A program made the translations under genes and the position numbers. The notes beneath the pieces were generated by a model. The model worked only from the letters and a program-made list of their open reading frames with translations. It was not told the DNA's origin and did not search any database. A DNA stretch of 11,746 nt from DASRYH01 sp035687245. GTDB lineage: Bacteria; Actinomycetota; Coriobacteriia; Anaerosomatales; PHET01. The DNA is taken from assembly GCA_035687245.1 (NCBI GenBank), contig DASRYH010000035.1:1-11746 (forward strand), written 5' to 3'. The stretch's first letter is position 1; the number at the start of each line of letters is the position of its first letter. Shown one piece after another: positions 1-5,627 of this stretch.

Positions 1-1
1 G

Positions 2-187
2 TTCGCGCCCGACGATCTGCGCTCTGCCCTGGCGGCCCTCGCCGACATGATTGAGCGCACGGAGAAGTCGCAGGGGAAGTTCCGGCCCGGAACTCCTCAG
101 CATTCTCTCCAACGAAACCGTCTCGAAGCGCTGCGCAGGGCCGAGGCCGCTGTCTCGGCCGAGCTCGACGGCGACGCGTCCTCATGA
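2..187 (+). CDS. 3' end of an unidentified gene (partial)
   Basis: This frame is open from the left edge of the window to a TGA stop and gives the last 61 residues of a protein that begins outside. The visible part is mostly charged and helical: a segment with LAALADMIERTEKSQGKF, then a PGTPQHSL motif, then an Arg/Glu/Ala-rich helix (RLEALRRAEAAV). I have a faint memory of small conserved proteins with this 'TEK..QGK...GT.QHSL..NRL.AL' layout, but cannot name a family. There is an in-frame ATG at 47, yet the frame remains open upstream and the similarity seems to run through it, so a start outside the window is more likely. The stop overlaps the ATG of the next gene (ATGA, 184-187), which suggests co-transcription and translational coupling. 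Confidence 0.6.
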   Translation, partial: FAPDDLRSALAALADMIERTEKSQGKFRPGTPQHSLQRNRLEALRRAEAAVSAELDGDASS

Positions 188-699
188 TCTTGCCGAAGGA
201 ACGCGATCCGCGCTTCATCACCGTCCGACGCGGAGGCACGCTAACAGATGCCGACCATCGGGTCCTCGCACTGTGGGCGGCTGCGTGTGCAGAGCACGTC
301 CTTGAGCTCTTCGAGGCGGTCAGACCCGATGACCAACGCCCGCGCATCGCGATCGACCGCGCACGGGCGTGGGCGCGCGGCGAGATAGGGATGCAGGACT
401 CGCGTACCTGGGCTGGCAAGGCGAATGCAGCTGCCCGTGACCTAACTGGCGCACCGCGTTTCGCCGCTTATGCGGCTGCGCAGGCAGCTGCGGTCGCGCA
501 CGTGGCCGCGCACGAGCTTGGTGCCGCTGCCTACGCGATCAAGGCCGTCCGCGACGCCGCGCCGACAGGGGAGGGCGAAGCCGCCGGGCGTGCCGAGTGT
601 CGGTGGCAGCGTGAACAGCTTCCGGACGCTATCCGCGAGCTCGTCATCGACGACATGCGGCTTCGCAACGACCTCTGCTGGGACGCCTTCGACTGCTAG
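184..699 (+). CDS. Imm5-like putative immunity protein
   Basis: A 171-aa Ala-rich, mainly helical protein with no signal peptide or membrane segment, so probably cytoplasmic. Its layout matches what I recall of the Imm5-like 'putative immunity protein' family: a helix ALWAAACAEHVLELFE (about 29-44), then RPDDQRPRIAID..RAWARGEI (47-68), then a long Ala/His-rich stretch with AHVAAHELGAAAYAIKA (105-121), and WQREQLPDAIREL near the C terminus (141-153). Some members are proposed to protect against polymorphic toxins, but many are orphans of unknown role, and no toxin gene is visible here. The start has no clear Shine-Dalgarno site; the ATGA overlap with the preceding gene suggests coupled translation. 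The gene ends in a CTAG tetranucleotide that also encodes the stop of the opposing gene. The family call rests on remembered motifs, and the function is inferred. Confidence 0.7.
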   Translation: MILPKERDPRFITVRRGGTLTDADHRVLALWAAACAEHVLELFEAVRPDDQRPRIAIDRARAWARGEIGMQDSRTWAGKANAAARDLTGAPRFAAYAAAQAAAVAHVAAHELGAAAYAIKAVRDAAPTGEGEAAGRAECRWQREQLPDAIRELVIDDMRLRNDLCWDAFDC

Positions 700-1409
700 C
701 AGCGCACCGCGCGCCGCTTGAAACCAAGTCGGCCCTTCGCTTCGGCGGCCCTGATCTGCTCAGACGCGCTCTTGAGCGTCTTGGCAACGCCATCCACGAC
801 AACCTCGACATGGCCGATCGCGTCCGCGGTCGAGAGCGCGGCATTGTGAAGTGGCAGGTAGGACACCCCGATAGCCACCAGGCAGCTGTTCATATTGCGC
901 TTCACGCGAGGTGCTGCGTCGTGAATGGTCGCAGCCATCAACTCGAGTAGCGCCTGGATGGTTTCCACGTCGAAATAGCTGTCCGGCCTCCAGCCCAACA
1001 GCCACTCGTAACAGGCCCACCCAGCAGCAGCGCGGGTTTCGTCTTCGCTGCGAATCCACCGGCCCGCGACCACCTGCGCCAGCTCCGATTCGGCCAAGGT
1101 TACAGACACCACATGGTCGGACAGCATGGGCCCGTAGGAGTCGTCGATCCACCGTTCGAAGTCGGCCTCGGTCATCACTGAGACATCGGCCACCATGCCG
1201 GCAAGATACATCGCGTCGTAGTTGCCGGTCTCCCACAGCGCGTTCGCCATGGCCTGGTCTATGCCTATCTCCTTCTTGAGCGGCTTCATCGCCCCCGTGG
1301 CAACGCCGAAGAGGGGCTCGCGCACACCCCGCGACAGGTACGACTTCCTTGTGTGGGCCGTGCCGAGCGATTCAAGCTCGCGCATGACCGAATCGAGATC
1401 GAGCGGCAT
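696..1409 (-). CDS. DNA alkylation repair family protein (AlkD-like HEAT repeats)
   Basis: A 237-aa protein resembling the DNA alkylation repair family (PF08713, AlkD-like), whose members bind DNA through a superhelix of HEAT-like repeats and, in AlkD, excise alkylated bases. Supporting segments are the N-terminal MRELESLGT..TRKSY (9-24), FGVATGAMKPLKKEIG (34-49), ALWETGNYDAMYLAGMVAD (57-75), WIRSEDETRAAAGWA (118-132) and the basic tail GFKRRAVRC, which is usual in this subgroup. D98 (in MLSDHV) lies roughly where the AlkD catalytic Asp would be, but I could not align it, so glycosylase activity is unproven. The frame is open for another 49 codons upstream; ATG at 1409 is preferred because AAAGGA lies 7 bases before it and the family similarity starts here. 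It is transcribed divergently from the membrane protein gene. A palindrome sits next to its likely -10 box. Confidence 0.82.
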   Translation of the reverse strand: MPLDLDSVMRELESLGTAHTRKSYLSRGVREPLFGVATGAMKPLKKEIGIDQAMANALWETGNYDAMYLAGMVADVSVMTEADFERWIDDSYGPMLSDHVVSVTLAESELAQVVAGRWIRSEDETRAAAGWACYEWLLGWRPDSYFDVETIQALLELMAATIHDAAPRVKRNMNSCLVAIGVSYLPLHNAALSTADAIGHVEVVVDGVAKTLKSASEQIRAAEAKGRLGFKRRAVRC

Positions 1410-1460
1410 GTGGACGTCCTTTGCGGTCGCAAGACATCGGCTGGCGCCAGGTTGCGTCCC

Positions 1461-1479
1461 ATTGTAGGGAACTGTTCCC
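1461..1479 (-). promoter_or_regulatory. Candidate promoter and operator of the alkylation-repair gene
   Basis: On the minus strand TACAAT (1466-1461) matches the -10 consensus at five of six bases and would place the transcript start near 1454, about 45 bases before the ATG. Directly upstream of it, at 1467-1479, is a perfect 13-base palindrome, GGGAAC-N-GTTCCC. This falls in the -10/-35 spacer, a common place for a repressor site. No good -35 hexamer is visible. The promoter and its control are inferences; the palindrome is seen directly. Confidence 0.35.
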
Positions 1480-1583
1480 GGCTTCATCGGCGTCTGAGTT
1501 GCAACATAGTCTCTCGACGACAAGCTAGAGCCCATGCTCAACGCTATCCTGAGCAATGTCGTTGTCTAGCGAGGAGCCATCGA

Positions 1584-1997
1584 ATGCCGAAGCTTCGCCG
1601 AATCGCCGCCATTGCCTATGCCATTATCACCGCAGGGATCGTGGCGTTTCAGCTCGCGCTGGCCGCGGGAGCACCGCTTGGCGCCTACGCCATGGGAGGT
1701 GCGTATCCGGGCACGTTCCCGCCGGCATTACGCGTCGCAGCAGTCGTGCAAGGTGCTCTACTGGCCGTCTTCGCACTCGTGGTGCTTGCCCGCGCCGAAG
1801 TGGCCATGCCCCGGCTGGAGCGAGTGTCCCGGATCGGAATCTGGGTCGTCGTAGGGATGTCGTGCGTGAGCCTCGTGCTCAACACGATCACTTCGAGCGC
1901 CGGTGAGCGCGCAATATGGGCGCCCGTGGCGCTGGTCATGGTTGCGTCAAGTCTTGCGGTTGCAGTGCTCTCGCGGCGGGCTAGTACTCGCCCTTGA
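1584..1997 (+). CDS. Small four-helix integral membrane protein, function unknown
   Basis: A 137-aa hydrophobic protein with four predicted membrane segments at about 7-28, 48-70, 82-103 and 111-130. Short basic segments lie at the N terminus (MPKLRR) and C terminus (SRRASTRP). Loop motifs include GAPLGAYAMGGAYPG (29-43) with FPPALR following, and ITSSAGERAIWAPVAL (102-117). I recall similar conserved 'hypothetical membrane protein' sequences in many actinobacteria, with no known function. The frame extends far upstream, but the ATG at 1584 has GAGGAG 8-9 bases before it and directly precedes the first helix; the upstream extension is antisense to the neighbouring gene and lacks protein character. 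A TATCCT at 1545-1550 could be its -10 box, with no clear -35. Its last 17 bases overlap the 3' end of the opposing gene. Confidence 0.8.
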   Translation: MPKLRRIAAIAYAIITAGIVAFQLALAAGAPLGAYAMGGAYPGTFPPALRVAAVVQGALLAVFALVVLARAEVAMPRLERVSRIGIWVVVGMSCVSLVLNTITSSAGERAIWAPVALVMVASSLAVAVLSRRASTRP

Positions 1998-2442
1998 TCA
2001 CGAAGAACGACCCTCGAATCGTGCCGGCGAGCTTGGACTTCTGCCGCGCGAACTTGAACTTCCCAAGCTCCTCAGGCACGTCCATACCCTCCGAGAGCTT
2101 GAAGCCCACCGCGCGCTTCTTGGGATTGTCGAGCGTGTATAGCACGTTGATCGACAGGCCACTCTCGTAGAAGACGTAGGTCCAGTCGATGTTCTCGACC
2201 ACAAAGCGCGAGACCTCGAGGGGCTTGGATGCGATCACGATGTCGCGCTCTTCCTTGAGAATCCGCGTCGCGCGATCCAGCGCGTCCTTGCCTTCGGCAG
2301 CGGGCACCACGGTGAACGGATGCTTGTACTTGTTCATGAAGTAGCGGGCCTCGTTCGCGCGCAAGCCCGCGAGGGCCTCGGCTACTGGCGAACTCTCAAG
2401 CCCTGCGGTGGTTACTTCTTTGAAGTCGACGACCATGGACAT
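1981..2442 (-). CDS. Conserved-looking hypothetical protein, 153 aa
   Basis: A soluble protein with a balanced, domain-like composition and no membrane segment or signal peptide. Notable stretches are EALAGLRANEARYFMNKYKH (22-41), ERDIVIASKPLEVSRFVVEN (65-84), DWTYVFYESGLSINVLYTLD (86-105), GFKLSEGMDVPEELGKFKF (113-131) and the end TIRGSFFVIKGEY. The alternation of hydrophobic and charged residues after about position 65 suggests a mixed beta/alpha fold. I do not recognise a named family and assign no function. The ATG at 2442 has GGGAGG six bases upstream; a second ATG at 2436 is possible. It lies downstream of the flavoprotein gene on the same strand with a 78-base gap containing an inverted repeat, so it may have its own promoter. 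Its stop codon lies inside the 3' end of the opposing membrane protein gene. Confidence 0.75.
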   Translation of the reverse strand: MSMVVDFKEVTTAGLESSPVAEALAGLRANEARYFMNKYKHPFTVVPAAEGKDALDRATRILKEERDIVIASKPLEVSRFVVENIDWTYVFYESGLSINVLYTLDNPKKRAVGFKLSEGMDVPEELGKFKFARQKSKLAGTIRGSFFVIKGEY

Positions 2443-2456
2443 CTGCAGCCTCCCGA

Positions 2457-2487
2457 AACTGGGTCAGTAGGGACAATGTGCCCAGTT
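2457..2487 (-). repeat. 7-base inverted repeat in the upstream gap of the 153-aa gene
   Basis: AACTGGG (2457-2463) and CCCAGTT (2481-2487) form a perfect inverted repeat with a 17-base centre. It lies 15-45 bases before the ATG at 2442. There is no T-run after it on either strand, so it is not a typical intrinsic terminator. It could be an operator or an mRNA hairpin. An 8-base palindrome, GGGCGCCC, follows at 2491-2498. Confidence 0.35.
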
Positions 2488-2520
2488 GCCGGGCGCCCAA
2501 CACGCAACGAGTGCTGAACG

Positions 2521-3021
2521 CTAGTCGGCCGCACCGCCACGCTGCTTGATGATCTCGATGGCGGCCTTGCCGGTGACTTCCTCGATGTCCATCTCGAGGA
2601 CAGCCGTTCGTTCCAACGCGCCGGCAATCTCCGAATCCGCCTGAGCGATGAAGTCCGGTGAGTACTTCTGGGCAAGGCACATCAGGCCATGTCGCCGCTC
2701 AGCCGGGTCGGTCAGCACGCGCACGCGACCGAAGGCAATCGCGCTGCGGAAGTGGGTCGTAAACGTCTCCTGGATGATGTGATCCTCGGCGATCACGCAG
2801 AACGACGCCTTGTCGTTGCGCGCGATGGCGTCGAGCTTGTGGCCCGTCTTCGCCGAATGGAAGTAGAGCTTCCCGTCCTCGTAGGCGTAGCTGAGCGGGA
2901 CAGCGTAGGGGTAGCCCTCGTCGCCGTCGACGGCAAGCACACCCGCGGTGGCTTCCTGGAGCGTCGTGAGGCTCTCCGCCTCACTCAGGGCTTGACGCTT
3001 GCGCCGCATCTCCCGCTGCAT
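2521..3021 (-). CDS. Pyridoxamine 5'-phosphate oxidase family flavoprotein (NimA-like)
   Basis: A 166-aa protein of the FMN-binding split-barrel superfamily, close to the group annotated as 'pyridoxamine 5'-phosphate oxidase family' or NimA-like 5-nitroimidazole reductase. Signature segments are the start MQREMRRKRQALS, GVLAVDGDEGYPYAVPLSY (27-45), KLYFHSAKTGHKLDAI (51-66), ASFCVI (72-77) and SAIAFGRVRVL (93-103). The YFH..K.GHK.D motif is the usual flavin-phosphate region. The true substrate is unknown; it is too diverged to be called PdxH, and drug resistance is not implied. The frame runs upstream to 3504, but that part has no family similarity. ATG at 3021 is preferred because relatives begin M-x-R-E-M-R-R-K. 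Ribosome-binding evidence is poor: AGGA abuts this ATG and lies 12 bases before the alternative ATG at 3009. A GTG at 3033 is also possible. Confidence 0.85.
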   Translation of the reverse strand: MQREMRRKRQALSEAESLTTLQEATAGVLAVDGDEGYPYAVPLSYAYEDGKLYFHSAKTGHKLDAIARNDKASFCVIAEDHIIQETFTTHFRSAIAFGRVRVLTDPAERRHGLMCLAQKYSPDFIAQADSEIAGALERTAVLEMDIEEVTGKAAIEIIKQRGGAAD

Positions 3022-3210
3022 TCCTATGCTCACTTCCGCTCTGATACGAGGTACGAATACTGCCACCGGTACCATTCGCCGGGCCACGCGAATCACAATA
3101 GTAGCGGAGGCTGGCGGTGGAGTGGCCGCCGTCTTTCGCTTGCTCGGCTGCACTACACTCACTCTTGTACTGGGCCTGCTGCCCGGGGCGATTCGAAGAC
3201 AGGAGCTTGG
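3022..3210. other. Divergent intergenic region
   Basis: This 189-base gap separates the flavoprotein gene (minus) from the DUF1232 gene (plus), so promoters in both directions are expected. The best plus-strand -10 candidate is TACACT at 3154-3159, with no convincing -35. No clear minus-strand promoter or RNA gene was seen. Long open frames cross it on both strands, but their translations have no domain character. Confidence 0.4.
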
Positions 3211-3525
3211 GTGTCGCTCAAGGACCGCACTCGGATCCTCAAACAAGAAGCGCACGCGATCTACCTTGCGGTTCGCGATCCGCGCACGCCGAAGGTCGCG
3301 CGTGTGATCGGCGGCGCGGCCGTGGCATACGCGCTGAGCCCCATCGATCTCATTCCCGACTTCATACCGGTACTCGGATACCTCGACGACGTGCTCATCG
3401 TGCCCCTCGGCCTCTGGCTGGCCCTGCGCATGATTCCTGCCGAAGTGCTGCAGGATGCGCGGGACCAAGCTCGTGCGGCAGCGACGCCAGCCGGCGACGA
3501 GCACGAGACGCCGTCAGACAGTTAG
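3211..3525 (+). CDS. DUF1232 (YkvA-type) small membrane-associated protein
   Basis: A 104-aa protein with the DUF1232 signature YALSPIDLIPDFIPVLGYLDD at about 40-60, followed by the hydrophobic segment VLIVPLGLWLALRMIP (61-76). Domains of this type are short and predicted to associate with or cross the membrane; their biochemical role is unknown. The N terminus is charged (SLKDRTRILKQEAHAIY) and the tail is acidic and probably disordered (about 85-104). The start is GTG at 3211 with AGGAG (3201-3205) five bases upstream. A much longer open frame exists upstream, but it is antisense to the flavoprotein gene and has no family similarity. The acetyltransferase gene follows after 62 bases on the same strand. 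Confidence 0.88.
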   Translation: MSLKDRTRILKQEAHAIYLAVRDPRTPKVARVIGGAAVAYALSPIDLIPDFIPVLGYLDDVLIVPLGLWLALRMIPAEVLQDARDQARAAATPAGDEHETPSDS

Positions 3526-3528
3526 AAT
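3523..3528 (+). promoter_or_regulatory. Candidate -10 box for the acetyltransferase gene
   Basis: TAGAAT matches the -10 consensus at five of six bases and overlaps the TAG stop of the DUF1232 gene. It would start a transcript near 3535 with a leader of about 53 bases. No matching -35 hexamer is visible, so the call is weak. Confidence 0.3.
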
Positions 3529-3587
3529 CAACCCGTCAACCTGCATCGTCATTCGTCACACCCGCCTGTTGCCGAAGGGGACGTGCT

Positions 3588-4142
3588 GTGGAGTCCGCGG
3601 ACATCAGCATCCGAAAGGCCACCGCAGATGACGCCGCGGTTCTGGCAGAACTCGGTGCACGCACCTTCCGCGAGACGTTCGGTCCTGACAACACTCAGGC
3701 CGATATGGACGCCTATCTCGCCGGCGCCTTCTCTGAAGCAATACAGTCACGAGAACTCGCCGAACCTGGGACGATCTTCCTCATCGCTGCCGTCGAGGGT
3801 GCACCGGTCGGATACGCGAAACTTCGGCTGGGCGCGGCTCCGCCCTGCATCGCTGGCACGAGTCCAATCGAGATAGTGCGCTTCTACTCCGACAGGCCGT
3901 GGATCGGGCACGGAGTCGGGAGTGCGCTGATGCATGCCTGCTTGAGCCACGCTGTCACGCGCCACTGCGACGTTGTCTGGCTCGATGTGTGGGAGCGCAA
4001 CGATCACGCCATCGGCTTCTACGAGCGCAAGGGCTTCAGCGTGGTTGGCGAGCAGGAGTTCGTGCTGGGCACTGACGTTCAACACGATCTGCTGATGGCA
4101 AGACGGCTACAAGCCGCGTCCGAGGAGACCAGCAACAGGTAG
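3588..4142 (+). CDS. GNAT-family N-acetyltransferase
   Basis: A 184-aa protein with the full GNAT layout: an N-terminal strand and helix (ISIRKATADDAAVLAELGA, 6-24), the central strands FLIAAVEGAPVGYAKL (64-79), the acetyl-CoA pyrophosphate loop IGHGVGSALM (106-115) after a strand (IEIVRFYSD), and the C-terminal WLDVWERNDHAIGFYERKGF (131-150). It should transfer an acetyl group from acetyl-CoA to an amine; the substrate cannot be read from the sequence. In the (Q/R)xxGxG loop the first position is Ile (I106) instead of Gln or Arg, a small oddity. GTG at 3588 is chosen because AAGGGG lies seven bases upstream and the similarity starts here; the longer open frame upstream overlaps the DUF1232 gene out of frame. 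The VanW-GNAT gene follows after 71 bases. Confidence 0.88.
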   Translation: MESADISIRKATADDAAVLAELGARTFRETFGPDNTQADMDAYLAGAFSEAIQSRELAEPGTIFLIAAVEGAPVGYAKLRLGAAPPCIAGTSPIEIVRFYSDRPWIGHGVGSALMHACLSHAVTRHCDVVWLDVWERNDHAIGFYERKGFSVVGEQEFVLGTDVQHDLLMARRLQAASEETSNR

Positions 4143-4213
4143 TCTCGGGTCCTCGCCCGCAACGGCTGCTCGCACGCACGTGATAGTCCCGGCGACGAGT
4201 TCAGACGAGGCGC

Positions 4214-5503
4214 ATGGACACGATGCAGCCGACTGCAGGTAACAAGGCGGGTATGACCGTGCGAGGGTTCGTAGGCGCCGCAGCCCGTCGTGCCCGCCGT
4301 CAGGCTCAATGGTTTGCCGTACGCTCCGAGCTCACCCGCGGAAGCAGTCCGTCGGAGCTGGACTACGTCGTGGCAACGCACCGAAGCCCGTTGGTCCGAC
4401 AACTTGCAGGCGTCGACCCACAGCTGCAGCATAGCAAGATCGTGAACCTCCGGCTCGCGGCGACGCAGCTCAACGAAGTCGTCCTGCGGCCGGGCCAACG
4501 ACTCTCGTTCTGGCACCTCGTGGGCAATCCCACGTACGCCAAAGGCTACGTCGATGGGCTCGTCATCTCGCATGGCCGCATCGGCGTCGGAGTGGGTGGC
4601 GGCCTGTGTCAGATGACGAACTTGCTGTACTGGATGACGCTGCATACGCCGCTGGAGGTCGTGGAGCGATGGAGACACAGCTACGACGTATTCCCGGATA
4701 GCAGCCGCACGCAGCCCTTCGGCAGCGGTGCTACGTGTGCCTGGCCCGCGCTGGACCTGCAGATCGTCAACCCCACCACGGCGACCTTTCGGCTAACCGT
4801 GAATGTCGGCGATGATTTCCTGACGGGTAGCTGGACCTCAGATCATGAGTCCTTGGTCCAGTACCAAATTGAAGAACGAGCCCACCGCATCTCCCATGAA
4901 GGGCCCGGTGTGTACGTGCGGCACAACGAACTGTGGCGTTTGGAAAGCCAAGGCGAGACCACGGTTGAGCGACTCGTCGCGGCAAACCACGCGCTGATGA
5001 TGTACGAGCCATTCCTGCAGCCCGCACCAGCGGCAAGCCACTCGATCACGTGCCGGGGATTCCATGGAGGCGCTTTGCAGATAGGAAGAGCAACGACGTC
5101 CGACCTTTCGGCGATCGGGAAGCTCCACGTGTACTTCTGGGGCGAGAGCTCAGATGTGGAGTCGATGGCGCGAACGCTGGAGGCGCTCGCTGACGACCCC
5201 GACCACGTCATCTTGGCTGCGAGGGTGGACGGCGAGTGCGTGGGTACCGCCACTGGGGCCATCTGCCACGGCCTGTACGGGGGCTACGACACGTATATGG
5301 TCGTTGAGGACATGGTGGTTGCCGAAGATCACCGGCGACGCGGTATAGCTAGTGCCCTGCTCGCGGCACTTGAGGTTGCCGCACGTGAGCGCGGCTGCAA
5401 CCAGATCATCTTGCTGACCGAGTCTGAGCGCGAGGCCGCGGTCTCGTTGTACGAAGCGAACGGTTATGCCACTCGCTGGACCGGGTGCAAGAAGAAGCTG
5501 TAG
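4214..5503 (+). CDS. VanW-family protein fused to a C-terminal GNAT acetyltransferase domain
   Basis: A 429-aa two-domain protein. Residues about 45-268 are a complete VanW-family domain, with NLRLAATQLNEVVLRPGQRL (78-97), SFWHLVG (98-104), YAKGYVDGLVI (109-119), GVGGGLCQMTNLLYW (126-140), WRHSYDVFPDS (153-163), VYVRHNELWRL (233-243) and NHALMMYEPF (258-267). Residues about 288-429 form a GNAT domain with HVILAARVDGECVGTATG (331-348), VVEDMVVAEDHRRRGIASAL (363-382) and SLYEANGY (411-418); R374, G377 and A379 make the acetyl-CoA loop. VanW occurs in VanB-type glycopeptide-resistance clusters but its biochemical role is unknown, and no vanHAX-like genes are here. There is no signal peptide. ATG 4214 has GAGG only three bases away; ATG 4253 with AAGG about seven bases upstream is an alternative start. 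An internal TTG at 5075 may start the GNAT part alone. Confidence 0.85.
   Translation: MDTMQPTAGNKAGMTVRGFVGAAARRARRQAQWFAVRSELTRGSSPSELDYVVATHRSPLVRQLAGVDPQLQHSKIVNLRLAATQLNEVVLRPGQRLSFWHLVGNPTYAKGYVDGLVISHGRIGVGVGGGLCQMTNLLYWMTLHTPLEVVERWRHSYDVFPDSSRTQPFGSGATCAWPALDLQIVNPTTATFRLTVNVGDDFLTGSWTSDHESLVQYQIEERAHRISHEGPGVYVRHNELWRLESQGETTVERLVAANHALMMYEPFLQPAPAASHSITCRGFHGGALQIGRATTSDLSAIGKLHVYFWGESSDVESMARTLEALADDPDHVILAARVDGECVGTATGAICHGLYGGYDTYMVVEDMVVAEDHRRRGIASALLAALEVAARERGCNQIILLTESEREAAVSLYEANGYATRWTGCKKKL
5066..5077 (+). promoter_or_regulatory. Possible internal ribosome binding site and TTG start for the GNAT domain
   Basis: GGAGG (5066-5070) lies four bases before an in-frame TTG (5075-5077) at residue 288, the boundary between the VanW and GNAT parts. 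Initiation there would give a 142-residue stand-alone GNAT protein, a normal size for that family. The motif is seen directly; its use is inferred. Confidence 0.3.
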
Positions 5504-5627
5504 TTGCGCACTAGCTGGGCCCGCCGCCCCTTCGGCTAACCCCAGTTTCGGGTACCCTAGTCCTAGCGGCGCATTTCGGAGCGCCCGCTTCGCTGTGACT
5601 TCTTCCCCGACCCGTCAGGGGGCTTCG
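5504..5627 (+). promoter_or_regulatory. Likely promoter region of the protease-dap-rnj operon
   Basis: The 124-base gap before the M16 gene is the natural place for the operon promoter. TACCCT at 5553-5558 fits the loose actinobacterial -10 pattern TANNNT, about 70 bases before the ATG. The hexamer 16 bases further up (TTCGGC) is a poor -35. No intrinsic terminator with a T-run was seen for the upstream gene. Confidence 0.3.

Noticed and set aside
1467..1479. LexA (SOS) box ahead of the alkylation-repair gene
   Set aside because: The site has GAAC and GTTC, but only one base between them; actinobacterial and Bacillus boxes need four.
2689..3210. N-terminal extension of the DUF1232 frame, opposite the flavoprotein gene
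   Set aside because: The extension is antisense to a recognised gene and has no domain character, and a good ribosome site precedes GTG 3211.
4214..5503. Vancomycin-resistance locus because of the VanW domain
   Set aside because: No vanH, ligase, vanX, vanY or vanR/S-like gene is present, and VanW-family proteins are widespread without resistance.
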